Assembly (NCBI GenBank): GCA_965203855.1
Contig: CBDBDN010000009.1
Coordinates: forward strand, 186,001-250,000
DNA from: Bin87 sp965203855
Lineage (GTDB): Bacteria > Chloroflexota > Dehalococcoidia > Lucifugimonadales > UBA3495
DNA: 64,000 nt
Reading direction: 5' to 3'
Positions within the stretch are counted from its first letter, which is position 1; every line of letters begins with the position of its first letter. A program made the position numbers and the translations under genes. Below, piece by piece: positions 43,346 to 53,027 of this stretch. Under the pieces are notes generated by a model. The model saw nothing but the letters and a program-made list of their open reading frames with translations. It ran no database searches and had not been told where the DNA came from.

Positions 43346-44773
43346 CTAAAACGGCCACCAATCCGGCGCATCTCGCAGCGGCAGATGACGGAACAGCTCC
43401 GGCTGCGCCGCTACCGCCAGCCGCATCGCCTCAACGACCGGCGCCCGGATGGATTCGTGGGCTTGGCGGGAGGTTCGCAGCTGGAAAAGGTGGCAGCATT
43501 CCCGCAGGTTGATTTGCGCCAGAACCTGCTGGCGGTGCGCGTGGGTAACCATGTACTGCGCTACTGCGGGGGATACCCTTAAGATACCGATAAAGGCCCT
43601 TTCCGCTTGCTTTATGCCGGCCTCAAACGCATCGGACAGCCCGGCCTGCCCTAGTAGCGGCGGCACATCATACCCGTTGCAAATGGTCAGCGGCTGCGAC
43701 AGATAGGTCTGCATCCGATGCCGCCGAAACTCCCGCAATGCCCCATAGTCAAACACGAACTCAAAGGTGTAGCGGGCCAGCTCAAACTCGCGGGGCGCCG
43801 GGTTGTGCGGCCCGATGCCTTGAACGGCGGCGTGAATAATCGCTATCCGTTCTGGTTCGGACATTGCGGCAACGCGGGCGACGGCGTCGCTATATCCGCA
43901 GTTGCCGTTGCGAAACAGCAAGGCGGCGGCCAGGCGGCGCGGAGCGTCTTGGTCATAGTCCAGCAGCGATACCGTTGCAGTGCCGGCCGCGCTGCCTGCG
44001 GAATCAGCATCGCCGGGGGCAACGGAGTCGGCATCAGCGTCAAAAGGCGTAACCCGGCGTCGCTGTGCCAGATAAAGGTTGTAGTCGGCGTATTTCACCA
44101 GCGTGGGCGCAATTTGGCGCCCCTGTTCCCGCAACTCCAAGCCAATATCCTGTTCCTCTACCAATTCCGACGACATTAGCTTGCTGACTGCGTGCTCCAA
44201 AGCGCGGGCGTTGGCGGTAAGGCCGACGTTGGTCAGCGTGGCCGCGGAGAGGATGGCGCGGCAGGCGTCGGTAGCAAGACGCCGCAACCGCAGCCGATAT
44301 TGGCCGTCGGTTTCCCGTTCCCGCTGCGGCCGGGTACGGCGCAGGTAGTCAAGCGTGCTATCTAGCAACCGCTGATAGACGGCAAACAATTCCTGGCCGG
44401 CCGCCGCATACTGCGCGCGCGCCGCCGGATGTTCGTCCAGCTCCTGGGGGATGTGGAAACTGCCGGCGTCAATTATCTGGTAGCGGGACGATTTTTCGGT
44501 GTAAGACGCCAGCCGGTTGTCCTCCAGCGCGTCGGCAGCCAGCCGGGAGATGTTTTCCACCGCCAGATGGATGATAGCGTGTTCGGCGACCGACGAATGG
44601 CCGTAGCCGACAACCCAGCGCTCATTGAAATCGGCGGCCTGCTGCGCGCTGACCTGCTCGGCGATTTCGTCAAACGGCTCCGGACTGCGGGAGGTCATCG
44701 CAAAGGTTACGGCGATCTGCTCCTCGCTCAAATCGCGCGGCGAAAGGGGGTAGATGCGGCGGCGGTTGGACAT
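43346..44773 (-). CDS. ThyX-like protein with two domains
   Basis: A 475-residue protein containing two ThyX-like (flavin-dependent thymidylate synthase) halves. N-half: YGHSSVAEHAIIHLAVENISRLAADAL and NRLASYTEKSSRYQ; C-half: PREFELARYTFEFVFDYGALREFRRHRMQTYLSQPL. The ThyX signature RHRxxSxxxxSxR is split: the C-half keeps RHR with Thr for Ser, the N-half keeps S..SSRY but has DNR for RHR. It may form a pseudodimer or have a different role. Last gene of the long minus-strand operon, 22 bases after the methyltransferase. Confidence 0.85.
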   Translation of the reverse strand: MSNRRRIYPLSPRDLSEEQIAVTFAMTSRSPEPFDEIAEQVSAQQAADFNERWVVGYGHSSVAEHAIIHLAVENISRLAADALEDNRLASYTEKSSRYQIIDAGSFHIPQELDEHPAARAQYAAAGQELFAVYQRLLDSTLDYLRRTRPQRERETDGQYRLRLRRLATDACRAILSAATLTNVGLTANARALEHAVSKLMSSELVEEQDIGLELREQGRQIAPTLVKYADYNLYLAQRRRVTPFDADADSVAPGDADSAGSAAGTATVSLLDYDQDAPRRLAAALLFRNGNCGYSDAVARVAAMSEPERIAIIHAAVQGIGPHNPAPREFELARYTFEFVFDYGALREFRRHRMQTYLSQPLTICNGYDVPPLLGQAGLSDAFEAGIKQAERAFIGILRVSPAVAQYMVTHAHRQQVLAQINLRECCHLFQLRTSRQAHESIRAPVVEAMRLAVAAQPELFRHLPLRDAPDWWPF

Positions 44774-44795
44774 CGGAGGAAAGAGGGCCGGAGTA

Positions 44796-45584
44796 TCAAC
44801 TGCCGTTTGGCCGGCAGACCAGAACTGCCCAGTGATGAACGAATTTGACGCGTCCGTCCTCTTGGAACGCCCGCATACCGGTGGGGGCGCCGCCGGCCAG
44901 TTCCGACTCTAGCGCCGCCCGTACCTCTTGCCGCACGGCATCCGGGGCCGCCGTCAGCTCCATCCATTCCTCTAAATCGCGCGGGGCGTCCAGTTCGGCG
45001 GTATGCGATACGCGCAATCCGCAGCGCGCCGCCAGAGCTGCCAACCCTGATACGGATAGCGCCGTGGTGTGCGACGGATCGCGCAACCGTTCCAGGCGGT
45101 TGTGCGTAGCCGCCAGTTCAGTGTCATCCGACGCCGTTATGTCAACGATGGCGACCCGGCCGCTTGGCTTGCAGACCCGGCGCATTTCGTTTAGCTCTAC
45201 TTCCGGATTGGCGAAGTGATGGACGGCGATGCGGCTGATTACCAGGTCAAACTGCCCGTCGGCGTAGGGCAAGGCGGCGGCATCGCCGTCGTCAAAAGCG
45301 ATGTTGGCGATGCCGGCGTCGGCCGAGATTTGCCGCGCCTGGGCCAGCATCTCCGGCGTAACATCAATCCCGGTAACATGGGCGACATTAGGGGCCAGGT
45401 CGCGCGCCATAATTCCGGTGCCGGTGGCGACATCCAGCGCCGATTCCGTGCCGGCCAAGCCCAGGTTGTCCAGTATCCAGGCCGGCACATCCCGATATTC
45501 ACCAACCTGCTGCTCAAACTGCGCCGACTGGATGCGAAACTGCTCGCGGATGACTTCGGTATGCTGGCTGCGGTCTGCGTTCAT
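44796..45584 (-). CDS. SAM-dependent methyltransferase
   Basis: A 262-residue class I methyltransferase of the UbiE/Methyltransf_11 type. Motif I ALDVATGTGIMARDLA, the acidic loop VTGIDVTPEMLAQAR, and motif IV FDLVISRIAVHHFANP with the MRRVCKPSGRVAIVD strand are all intact. Substrate unknown; UbiE-like enzymes often methylate quinones, but no quinone genes are adjacent. It lies between the ThDP enzyme and ThyX-like genes with short gaps. Confidence 0.88.
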   Translation of the reverse strand: MNADRSQHTEVIREQFRIQSAQFEQQVGEYRDVPAWILDNLGLAGTESALDVATGTGIMARDLAPNVAHVTGIDVTPEMLAQARQISADAGIANIAFDDGDAAALPYADGQFDLVISRIAVHHFANPEVELNEMRRVCKPSGRVAIVDITASDDTELAATHNRLERLRDPSHTTALSVSGLAALAARCGLRVSHTAELDAPRDLEEWMELTAAPDAVRQEVRAALESELAGGAPTGMRAFQEDGRVKFVHHWAVLVCRPNGS

Positions 45585-45638
45585 CTTTCCTCCATCAACA
45601 CGCGTCGGGCCGTACTCATCAGGCTATATCCGGCGGGG

Positions 45639-47279
45639 TTAGTTGCGGCAGAAAGCGGGGAAGCCGTCAGGCATCACCACCTCAATCAGGTGGATGCGGT
45701 CGGCGGCTACGGCATCCTGCACGGCCTGGGTCATTTCGGCAACATTGTGCACGCGCGTGCCGCCGATGCCGTAGGAGTCAAAGAGCTTGATGAAATCGGG
45801 GTTCACCAGGTCGGTAGCCATCTGCCGGCCGCCCCGGCTTTGCTGGTAGCCTTTCAGCACGCCCCAGGCGTTGTCGTTGAACACCATCACAATGGGGTTA
45901 ATGCCGTACTGGACGGCAGTTCCCAGCTCCTGGGCGTTGTACTGAAAGCCGCCGTCGCCGGTTACGCAAATGACCGGGGACTGCGGGCGGCCCACTTTGG
46001 CGCCCATGGCCGCCGGGAATCCGAAACCCAAGCCGGCCCAGCCGTGCGGGTACATATAGCTGCGGGGGCGGTTCATTGGCAGGCAGCGCACGGCCCGGTT
46101 GGCCGGCACCGTAGCGTCCAGCGCAAAGATGGTATCGTCGGGTATCACGGAGCGGATGGCTTCCCAGGCGCGCAGTTCCGGCCCCCATTCCTCTTGCAGG
46201 CCGGCGTAAATCTGCTTTTTCAAGGCGGCAACTTCGGTGCGGTAGGCATCGCCGGACGATATGTCCTGATTGCCGGCGGCGTGGAGGAACTGGCGGACTA
46301 CGGCGCCGCTGTTGGCGGCAATGCCGACGGCGGTATCGTAGTTCTTGCCGATATAATCCGCATCCAGCAGCGTGTGAATGATGGTTGGCGGCAGCTTGAC
46401 GCCAACGCCGGCAGTGGAACGATAGGGCAGATTGCTGCCCAGCACCAAGGCGACATCGCAATCGCCGAGCCAGTCCAGGACGGGATTGTGGCCCCAGATG
46501 CGGTTGCCCAGCGCCATGCCCAGCGACAGGGGATGATTTTCCGGGAATGTACCCTTGGCGCCGTCGCCGGTTACGACGGGGGCGCCGAGGCGTTCCGCCA
46601 GGGCGATTATGTCGTCTGCGCCGCCGGTGGTGTGGATTTCCTCGCCGAGAAAGATGACGGGGCGTTTGGCGTTGCGGAGCAGCTGCCAGGCCCGTTCTAC
46701 TTGCGCCGGGTCGCCTTGAGGAACATCCGGCGCTCGGGGTTGCAGCACTTCGACATCGGCGGATTGGCCGAGCAGATCCGTCGGCACTTCCAGTTCAATG
46801 GGGCGGGGGCGGCGTTCCTGGAAACGGACAAAGGCTTCCACAAAATGGTCGGGGATGGATTCAACCTGCCCGATGCGCGCGTTCCAGTCGGTAACGGCGG
46901 CGAACATTCCGAGCTGGTCTTTGGTTTCGTGGGTAGCCATTTTGCCGCTGCCGACGAACTCCGCTTCGACGTTGGTGGTAACCTGCAAGATGGACGATGC
47001 GGAGAAGTAGGCTTCGCCCATGGCGCCTACGGAGTCGGCGGCGCCCGGCCCGGTGCTGGTAAGCAGGACGCCGGGCTTGCCGGTAGCGCGGGAGTAGCCG
47101 TCGGCCATATAGCCGCAGCCCAATTCCAGCCGCCCGCCGACGAAACGGACATCGTCCTGGCGGTCAAACAGGGCGTCAAAGAGGTCAAGGGTATGCACGG
47201 AGATGATGCCGAAAACGGTATCAACGCCCTGCGCGTGCAAAGATGCGACCACAGCCTGGCCGCCGGTCATTTGGGGCAT
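45639..47279 (-). CDS. Thiamine diphosphate enzyme, acetolactate synthase-like
   Basis: A 546-residue ThDP enzyme. The catalytic Glu is in GGRLELGCGYMADGYSRATG; GPGAADSVGAMGEAY, the dinucleotide-like domain KRPVIFLGEE, and the C-terminal ThDP motif VTGDGGFQYNAQEL with VFNDNAWGVLKGYQQ are conserved. Being in the same operon as a 2-oxoacid dehydrogenase complex suggests that it works on a related oxoacid, but the substrate is unknown. It is the third ThDP enzyme of this type in the window and the only one in an operon. Confidence 0.87.
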   Translation of the reverse strand: MPQMTGGQAVVASLHAQGVDTVFGIISVHTLDLFDALFDRQDDVRFVGGRLELGCGYMADGYSRATGKPGVLLTSTGPGAADSVGAMGEAYFSASSILQVTTNVEAEFVGSGKMATHETKDQLGMFAAVTDWNARIGQVESIPDHFVEAFVRFQERRPRPIELEVPTDLLGQSADVEVLQPRAPDVPQGDPAQVERAWQLLRNAKRPVIFLGEEIHTTGGADDIIALAERLGAPVVTGDGAKGTFPENHPLSLGMALGNRIWGHNPVLDWLGDCDVALVLGSNLPYRSTAGVGVKLPPTIIHTLLDADYIGKNYDTAVGIAANSGAVVRQFLHAAGNQDISSGDAYRTEVAALKKQIYAGLQEEWGPELRAWEAIRSVIPDDTIFALDATVPANRAVRCLPMNRPRSYMYPHGWAGLGFGFPAAMGAKVGRPQSPVICVTGDGGFQYNAQELGTAVQYGINPIVMVFNDNAWGVLKGYQQSRGGRQMATDLVNPDFIKLFDSYGIGGTRVHNVAEMTQAVQDAVAADRIHLIEVVMPDGFPAFCRN

Positions 47280-47309
47280 TTTAAGCCTCCTATAATCAAA
47301 GTTTATTGG

Positions 47310-47696
47310 CTATTCGCCGCCGGCGGCCCCGTCGGCCCCGCCGTCGCTATCTCCATTGGAGAGTGCGAAAGCGCCGCCGTCCGAACGGTTGCGTCGGCGC
47401 ATATTCCGCAGATGCTTTTCAGCATCCTTTGCTAGTTCCAGGTTGCTGGGTGGTTTAAACCAGTTCATTGCCAAGCCCTGTTCCGCTTTGGCTTCCCGAT
47501 ACGTCCGCATTACCCAATGATAGCTCTCCAAGTAGCCCCGGGTGTACGTCGCAAGTACGGTATCCTGATCGGCGTCCGGCTGCTGTGAATACAAAGCCCG
47601 CAGTTGGGCTTCGCCTTCCCGCTGTCCATACTGATTCGCTTGGGCCATTACTGCCGGCATCAAGAAGAGGTTCCACAGCTGGCGCAACCATTTCAT
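47310..47696 (-). CDS. Hypothetical protein with helical region
   Basis: A 128-residue protein I do not recognise. An amphipathic N-terminus (MKWLRQLWNLFLMPAVMAQ) is followed by a charged helix and an acidic Gly/Asp tail. No enzyme motif. It sits in the operon between the E2 subunit gene and the ThDP enzyme gene, with 30 bases to the latter, so it is probably made with them; possibly a small helper. Confidence 0.55.
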   Translation of the reverse strand: MKWLRQLWNLFLMPAVMAQANQYGQREGEAQLRALYSQQPDADQDTVLATYTRGYLESYHWVMRTYREAKAEQGLAMNWFKPPSNLELAKDAEKHLRNMRRRNRSDGGAFALSNGDSDGGADGAAGGE

Positions 47697-47767
47697 GGTA
47701 CGGTATCCGCAATCAGGATCGTGGCATACGCCGGGGGCAGGGTGGTTATGGCGGGCATTGGGGCATC

Positions 47768-49066
47768 CTATAGCAGGAGGCGGACGGGGTTTTCCAGCGT
47801 CTGCTTGATTTCCATGAGGAACTGGGCCGCTTCGGCGCCGTCGGCTACGCGGTGGTCGGTGGAGAGGGTGGCTTTCATCATCTGGCCGATGCCGAGCTGC
47901 CCGTCGCGGACTACCGGCTGTTCCTTGACGCTGCCTACGGCCAGGATGGCGGCGTGGGGCGGGTAGATGATGGCGGTAAAGCTTTCCACATCAAACATTC
48001 CCATATTGCTGATGCTGAAAGTGGTGCTGCTGTATTCGTCATTCCGCAGAGCGCCGCTGTTGGCCCGGGCAATCAGGTCTTTGGTAGCGGCGGCGATTTC
48101 CAGCAGCGACTTGCTTTCGCAGCCGCTTACTCCCGGCAGAATCAGCCCGGTTTCCAGCGCAATGGCGATGCCGATGTTCATTGCGTCGTGCAACTCCAAA
48201 TAGTCGCCCCGGTAGAAGGAGTTGAACTTGGGATGCTTGGCCAATGCCAAGGCGCACGCCTTGACCATCAAGTCGTTGACGCTGACGCGGTTTGCGGGGT
48301 CGGCAGCGTCATTGACATCCCGCCGCAGGGACATGGCTTTGCCCATATCAATTTCGGCGGTTACATAGAAATGGGGGGCGGCGGATTTGCTGTCGGAGGT
48401 AACGCGGGCGATGGTTTGGCGCATCCGGGTCAACTCAATGCGTCCGTCGGCCGGGGTTGCGGCGGCGGCAGCGTCGGCAACGGGCGGCGGCGGGGCAACT
48501 GCCGGCTCGGGCGCCGGGGCCGGCGTCGTTTCCGGGGCAGCAGCCGGCGGCGGCTCGGCGGGGGGCTGGTAGTTGAGCACATCCTGTTCGACGATGCGGC
48601 CGTTGGGTCCGCTGCCGGAAAGCGATGCCAGGTCAAGGCCGCGTTCCCGGGCCAGACGCCGGGCGATGGGAGATGCCCGCAGGCGGCCATCGTCTGCGGA
48701 GGCTGCCGATGCGGCCGGCGGGGTGGCAGCGGCGGCGGTCGTTGGGGCCGCGGCGGCTGCGGCAACCGCCGGCTCCGGCGCAGCGTTTTCGGCAGCCGCG
48801 TCGGTATCGGCGTCGGGGACGGCTTCGCCCGGCGCGGTGATAATGGCAATCAGATTGCCGACGGGGACGGCGATGCCTTCATCGGCTACAATCCGGCCCA
48901 GCACGCCGTCGGTGTACGCCTCAAACTCCACCGTGGCCTTGTCGGTTTCAATGTCGGCGATGACTTCGCCGCGGTTCACTGCATCGCCTTCCTGCTTGTG
49001 CCAGCGCACTACGGTGCCTTCACGCATATCGTAGCCCATCTGCGGCATTACGACGTTGGTTGCCAC
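47768..49066 (-). CDS. Dihydrolipoamide acyltransferase (E2) of a 2-oxoacid dehydrogenase complex
   Basis: A 432-residue E2 core. An N-terminal lipoyl domain carries the lipoylated lysine in IETDK43ATVE. An Ala/Pro/Glu linker leads to the E3-binding domain (about residues 128-165: ASPIARRLARERGLDL), a second Ala/Pro linker, and the acyltransferase domain from about residue 210, with the catalytic HRVADG (H405 and D409). Transfers the acyl group made by E1 to CoA. Its operon neighbours supply E1 alpha, E1 beta and E3; the substrate (pyruvate, acetoin or branched oxoacids) cannot be fixed from sequence alone. Confidence 0.92.
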   Translation of the reverse strand: MATNVVMPQMGYDMREGTVVRWHKQEGDAVNRGEVIADIETDKATVEFEAYTDGVLGRIVADEGIAVPVGNLIAIITAPGEAVPDADTDAAAENAAPEPAVAAAAAAPTTAAAATPPAASAASADDGRLRASPIARRLARERGLDLASLSGSGPNGRIVEQDVLNYQPPAEPPPAAAPETTPAPAPEPAVAPPPPVADAAAAATPADGRIELTRMRQTIARVTSDSKSAAPHFYVTAEIDMGKAMSLRRDVNDAADPANRVSVNDLMVKACALALAKHPKFNSFYRGDYLELHDAMNIGIAIALETGLILPGVSGCESKSLLEIAAATKDLIARANSGALRNDEYSSTTFSISNMGMFDVESFTAIIYPPHAAILAVGSVKEQPVVRDGQLGIGQMMKATLSTDHRVADGAEAAQFLMEIKQTLENPVRLLL

Positions 49067-49107
49067 AATATCCTCCTTGTCAGACCTTTGCGCCGACGGG
49101 TTGAGCG

Positions 49108-49296
49108 TCAGTCATAGAATACGAAAAACGGCACGCAAGCGCCGATGAGGATCCAGCTCACTACCCCAACCAGTATGGTGGGGATCCATCTTTTGGACAG
49201 CAGCCAGACCAGCAGCGCCAGCGGCCCCAGCACGAAAAAGATGAAAACCGCGACGACGCAGCCTTCGCAGCCGGTTGGCCCCCGGTCTTGCGCCAT
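49108..49296 (-). CDS. Small membrane protein in the 2-oxoacid dehydrogenase operon
   Basis: A 62-residue protein with two membrane helices (VVAVFIFFVLGPLALLVWLL and ILVGVVSWILIGACVPFF). Lies between E1 beta and E2 with 11 bases to E1 beta. No homologue recognised; its place in the operon suggests a minor accessory role or an overlapping regulatory peptide. Confidence 0.6.
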   Translation of the reverse strand: MAQDRGPTGCEGCVVAVFIFFVLGPLALLVWLLSKRWIPTILVGVVSWILIGACVPFFVFYD

Positions 49297-49307
49297 AGTG
49301 GAGCCTC

Positions 49308-50294
49308 TTACCGGGAGCCATTGACCAATTGGCGGGCGGCGGCGGCTACGCTTGCGGCGTTGGGTATGGCCGCCTGCTCCAGGGGGAACGAGTAGGGGAT
49401 TGGCACTTCGGCGCCGGCTACCCGCGCTACGGGGGCGTCCAGGTAGTCAAAAGCGTCCTCCTGGATTTGGGATACCAGCTCGCCGGCGAACCCGCCCAGC
49501 CGGGAGGTTTCCTCGACTACCAGGGCGCGGTGCGTCTTTTTTACGGAGTCGACTACGGTGGCGCTGTCCAGAGGGCGCAGCGTCCGCAGGTCAATTACAT
49601 CGGCGGTGATGCCCTCTTGGGCCAGGAGGTCGGCGGCCTGCTCGGCGACCAGGGCCATGCGGGAGTAGCCGCAGAGGGTAATATCTTGGCCGGCGCGGCG
49701 GACTGCGGCCTGGCCGATGGGGATGCGGAGATCGGCGTTTTCCGGGGCATCGCCGCGGGTGCCGTAGAGCAGGATATGCTCTACGAACAGGACGGGGTCG
49801 TTGAGCTCCCGGCAGGATCGGAACAGTCCGATAACATCCTGGGGCGTGGCCGGGGTTACTACGGTCAGGCCGGGGACGGAGGCGTACCAGCCCTCAAAGG
49901 ATTGGGAGTGGGTTGCGCCGACGGAGGCGCCGGCGCCGGTAACTGTACGGATAATCAGCGGAATGGTGAACTGCCCGCCGGACATATAGCGTATTTTGGC
50001 GGCGTGGTTCACAATCTGGTCCATAGCGAGCAGGCTGAAGTTGATGGTCATCAGCTCGACAACGGGACGCAGGCCGACCATGGCGGCGCCGACGCCGGCG
50101 CCGACGATGACGGACTCGGCCAGCGGCGAGTCCTTGATGCGGCGGGATCCGTACTGTTCCCAGAAGCCCTTGGTAACGGCGAAGGCGCCGCCGTAGGGGC
50201 CGATGTCCTCGCCCATCAGAAAGATGCGCTGGTCCTCGTCCAGGGCCTCGCGCAGTACGGATGACACGGCGTCCCGGTAGGTGATTACCGACAT
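49308..50294 (-). CDS. 2-oxoacid dehydrogenase E1 component, beta subunit
   Basis: A 328-residue transketolase-like E1 beta. MGEDIGPYGGAFAVTKGF, DSPLAESVIVGAGVGAAMVG, the histidine-containing ATHSQSFEGWYASVPGL and LRPLDSATVVDSVKKTHRALVVEE are typical. With E1 alpha it forms the heterotetramer that decarboxylates a 2-oxoacid on ThDP. Downstream of E1 alpha with a 75-base gap. Confidence 0.93.
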   Translation of the reverse strand: MSVITYRDAVSSVLREALDEDQRIFLMGEDIGPYGGAFAVTKGFWEQYGSRRIKDSPLAESVIVGAGVGAAMVGLRPVVELMTINFSLLAMDQIVNHAAKIRYMSGGQFTIPLIIRTVTGAGASVGATHSQSFEGWYASVPGLTVVTPATPQDVIGLFRSCRELNDPVLFVEHILLYGTRGDAPENADLRIPIGQAAVRRAGQDITLCGYSRMALVAEQAADLLAQEGITADVIDLRTLRPLDSATVVDSVKKTHRALVVEETSRLGGFAGELVSQIQEDAFDYLDAPVARVAGAEVPIPYSFPLEQAAIPNAASVAAAARQLVNGSR

Positions 50295-50369
50295 AGTGGC
50301 TGGTTTCTCCTGGCAGCGTGGGCGGCGGCGTGGGCCGATACCGTTGGCGTGGGGTTACACTGGCGCGGG

Positions 50370-51380
50370 TTATAGCGGGATGCCTTCGGTGGGTCGGTCG
50401 GCATAGACGTCGGCGTAAAGGGCGGCGGGTTCCGGCCAGGGGGAGTTTTCAGCGAAGTCGGCGGCGATTCGGATTTCCGCGTCGATGCCGGCGTCAATTT
50501 CCTCAAAATCCTCCACTGTGGCCAGGGCTTCCGCGGTAAGCCATTCGCGGAAACGGGGTATGGGATCCCGCGCCGTCCAGTACTCCACTTCGGCATCGGG
50601 GCGGTAATCGGCCGGGTCGGCGACGGAATGCCCGCGCAGGCGGTAGGTTTTGGCGACGATAAACACGGGGCCGCTGCCGGAACGCACTTCGGAGTTGACG
50701 CGCTGCATCAGCTCGCGCACTGCAAGGACGTCGTTGCCGTCCACTTCGTAGTTGGTCATATCAAAAGCGTCGGCCATTTCGTGCATGGAATCCCACAGGG
50801 CGAGGGTTTCCTGCGATGATGCGCCCATACCGTACAGGTTATGTTCGCAGAAAAAGATGACGGGGAGTTTCCAGATGGCCGCCAGGTTCATGGCTTCGTG
50901 AAATTCGCCTTCGTTGACGGCGCCGTCGCCAAAGAAGCAGAGGACAACCTGGTCGCCGCCGCGGTACTGCACGGCGAGGGCGATGCCGGCGGCGATGGGA
51001 AGCTGGCCGCCGACGATGGCATAGCCGCCCATAAAGTTGAGTTCGGAGCTGAACAGATGCATGGAGCCGCCCTTGCCCTGGCTGCATCCGGTAGCCTTGC
51101 CCATCAGTTCGGCCATGGCCGCGTTGCTGGTCATGCCTCGGGCCAGGGCCTGGCCGTGGTCGCGGTAGTGGGTAACGATGTAGTCGTCCGGGCGGAGGGT
51201 ATTGATGGCGCCGACGGCGATGGCTTCCTCTCCGTTATAGACATGGAGAAAGCCTTTGATGTTGCCCCGCGTGTACTGCCGCTCCGATTCACGCTCAAAT
51301 TCGCGGATGAGCTTCATCTGCCGGTAGAACTCCAGCAGGTCGGTTTTGGCCAGGCCGGAAACTGCCGTTGCGTTGAGCAT
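50370..51380 (-). CDS. 2-oxoacid dehydrogenase E1 component, alpha subunit
   Basis: A 336-residue E1 alpha that binds ThDP and Mg2+ through GDGAVNEGEFHEAMNLAA...EHN. Other marks: YNGEEAIAVGAINTLRPDD, HYRDHGQALARG, the phosphoserine-type loop YRLRGHSVADPADYR. The start is at 51380; the frame before it lacks family sequence. Second gene of the operon. Confidence 0.93.
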   Translation of the reverse strand: MLNATAVSGLAKTDLLEFYRQMKLIREFERESERQYTRGNIKGFLHVYNGEEAIAVGAINTLRPDDYIVTHYRDHGQALARGMTSNAAMAELMGKATGCSQGKGGSMHLFSSELNFMGGYAIVGGQLPIAAGIALAVQYRGGDQVVLCFFGDGAVNEGEFHEAMNLAAIWKLPVIFFCEHNLYGMGASSQETLALWDSMHEMADAFDMTNYEVDGNDVLAVRELMQRVNSEVRSGSGPVFIVAKTYRLRGHSVADPADYRPDAEVEYWTARDPIPRFREWLTAEALATVEDFEEIDAGIDAEIRIAADFAENSPWPEPAALYADVYADRPTEGIPL

Positions 51381-51513
51381 ATTCTGTTCGTCTCCAATGG
51401 AAAAATCGGGCGGCGGGGAGCGTGGGCAATCGGGCGATGCGGGGCAGAATCCGGCGGACGGCCGGTGAATGCCGGCCAATCATCCTGGTCGATTCGCTAC
51501 GCCGGTCAAATCC

Positions 51514-52950
51514 CTACATATGAATGACGCGGCCATCGGCGTCCAGCGCGGCTTCGTGCAGCATTTCGGCGATAGTGGGGTGGGCGTGAACGGCCCAGCC
51601 CAGCTCCAGGGTAGTGCCTTCCAGGAGCTTGGTCATTGAGAGTTCGCCGAGCAGTTCGGTTACTTCGGGGCCGCAGAGATGGCCGCCCAAGATTTCGCCG
51701 TACCTGGCATCGATGACCAGCTTGACGAGGCCGTCGGTTTCGCCCATAGCTACGGCTTTGCCGCTGGCGGACACATTGAAGCGACCGATTTTCACCTCGT
51801 AGCCCTGCTCTAATGCCTGCGCCTCGGTCAATCCCATAGAGGCTACTTGCGGATGGCAGTAGGTGGCGCGGGGCATAAGGGAGTAGTCCAGCGGCTGGGT
51901 TTCCGCGCCGGCAATGGCTTCTACTGCGGTAATGCCCTGCGCCGAGGCGACGTGCGCCAAGGCCAGCTTGCCGGTAACGTCGCCGACGGCGTAGATGCCG
52001 GGGATGTTGGTGGCCATGCGGTCGTCAATGGCGATGTAGCCGCGGTCGGTGGCGACGCCGACGGTTTCCAGCCCGAGGTTTTCGGTGTTGGGCTGCACAC
52101 CGACAGCAACCAGCACCTGGTCAAAGCGGGCGGTATCCGTCGCGCCGTCCTTTGTGATGGTGAGGGTAACGCCGGAGGCGTCGGGGCGGGCTGCGGTGAC
52201 GCCGGCGCCGGCGCGTATTGTGATGCCGTCCCGCCCGAAAGCGCGTTCCAGCTGCTGGCTGATTTCGGCATCCTCGTTGGGCACCAGATGGGGCAGCAGT
52301 TCAATAATCGTAACTTCGGCGCCGTACATCCGATAGATGTAAGCGAATTCTACGCCGATGGCGCCGCCGCCGATGATGGCAACGGAGCCGGGTACGGCAT
52401 CGGATACGATAGCTTCCCGGCTGGTAAGGATGCGGTTGCCATCTACCGGCAGGGGGGGGATGCTGCGGGGGCGGGCGCCGGTGGCGATGACGATGTTGCG
52501 GGCGTTGATGCGCTCCGGCGTGCCTGCCGGCGGGGTTACTTGATGCGACGGGGTTACTGCATCCGGCGGCGTTATTTCAATGGATGTTGGAGAGACGATG
52601 CGGGCCGTGCCGGGGATGTGGTCAACATTGTTTTTGCGGAGGAGGTAGCCGATGCCGCGGGTCATCCGGTCAACTACCTGGCGGCTGCGGGATACGGCGA
52701 CGGCGTAGTCGGCGTGAAAATTATCAAACCGCAGGCCGAACTGATCCGCGCGGCGCACATAGGAGACGATTTCGGCATTTTTGAGCAAGGCTTTGGAGGG
52801 GATGCAGCCCCAGTTCAGGCAGACGCCGCCCAGGGCTTCGCGCTCGATGACGCAGGCTTTGAGGCCGAGCTGTCCGGCGCGAATGGCGGCGACATAGCCG
52901 CCGGGCCCGCCGCCGATTACTGCTACATCATATGGGGAGTCGGCTGCCAT
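51514..52950 (-). CDS. lpdA: Dihydrolipoamide dehydrogenase (E3)
   Basis: A 478-residue FAD/NAD disulfide oxidoreductase that reoxidises the lipoyl groups of E2. FAD motif VIGGGPGGYVAAIRAG; redox-active C44-x4-C49 in GGVCLNWGCIPSK; NAD-binding GGGAIGVEFA; the C-terminal base H457 with E462 in HAHPTIAE. First gene of the operon, about 75 bases downstream of the promoter at 53028-53056. Confidence 0.94.
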   Translation of the reverse strand: MAADSPYDVAVIGGGPGGYVAAIRAGQLGLKACVIEREALGGVCLNWGCIPSKALLKNAEIVSYVRRADQFGLRFDNFHADYAVAVSRSRQVVDRMTRGIGYLLRKNNVDHIPGTARIVSPTSIEITPPDAVTPSHQVTPPAGTPERINARNIVIATGARPRSIPPLPVDGNRILTSREAIVSDAVPGSVAIIGGGAIGVEFAYIYRMYGAEVTIIELLPHLVPNEDAEISQQLERAFGRDGITIRAGAGVTAARPDASGVTLTITKDGATDTARFDQVLVAVGVQPNTENLGLETVGVATDRGYIAIDDRMATNIPGIYAVGDVTGKLALAHVASAQGITAVEAIAGAETQPLDYSLMPRATYCHPQVASMGLTEAQALEQGYEVKIGRFNVSASGKAVAMGETDGLVKLVIDARYGEILGGHLCGPEVTELLGELSMTKLLEGTTLELGWAVHAHPTIAEMLHEAALDADGRVIHM

Positions 52951-53027
52951 TTTATCGTTCCAACTTGCTGGTCCGGGGATGCTTTCGGGACGGGATCCGC
53001 CCCGGAGGGGTACACACTGGTTAGGGC

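Noticed and set aside
45216..47435. A 739-residue open frame on the plus strand
   Set aside because: It lies antisense to the ThDP enzyme and methyltransferase genes, has Gly/Val-rich composition, and no domain. It is a GC-rich shadow frame.
47852..49117. A 421-residue plus-strand open frame
   Set aside because: Antisense to the E2 gene, with long Gly/Arg runs caused by the Ala/Pro linkers on the other strand. No motif.
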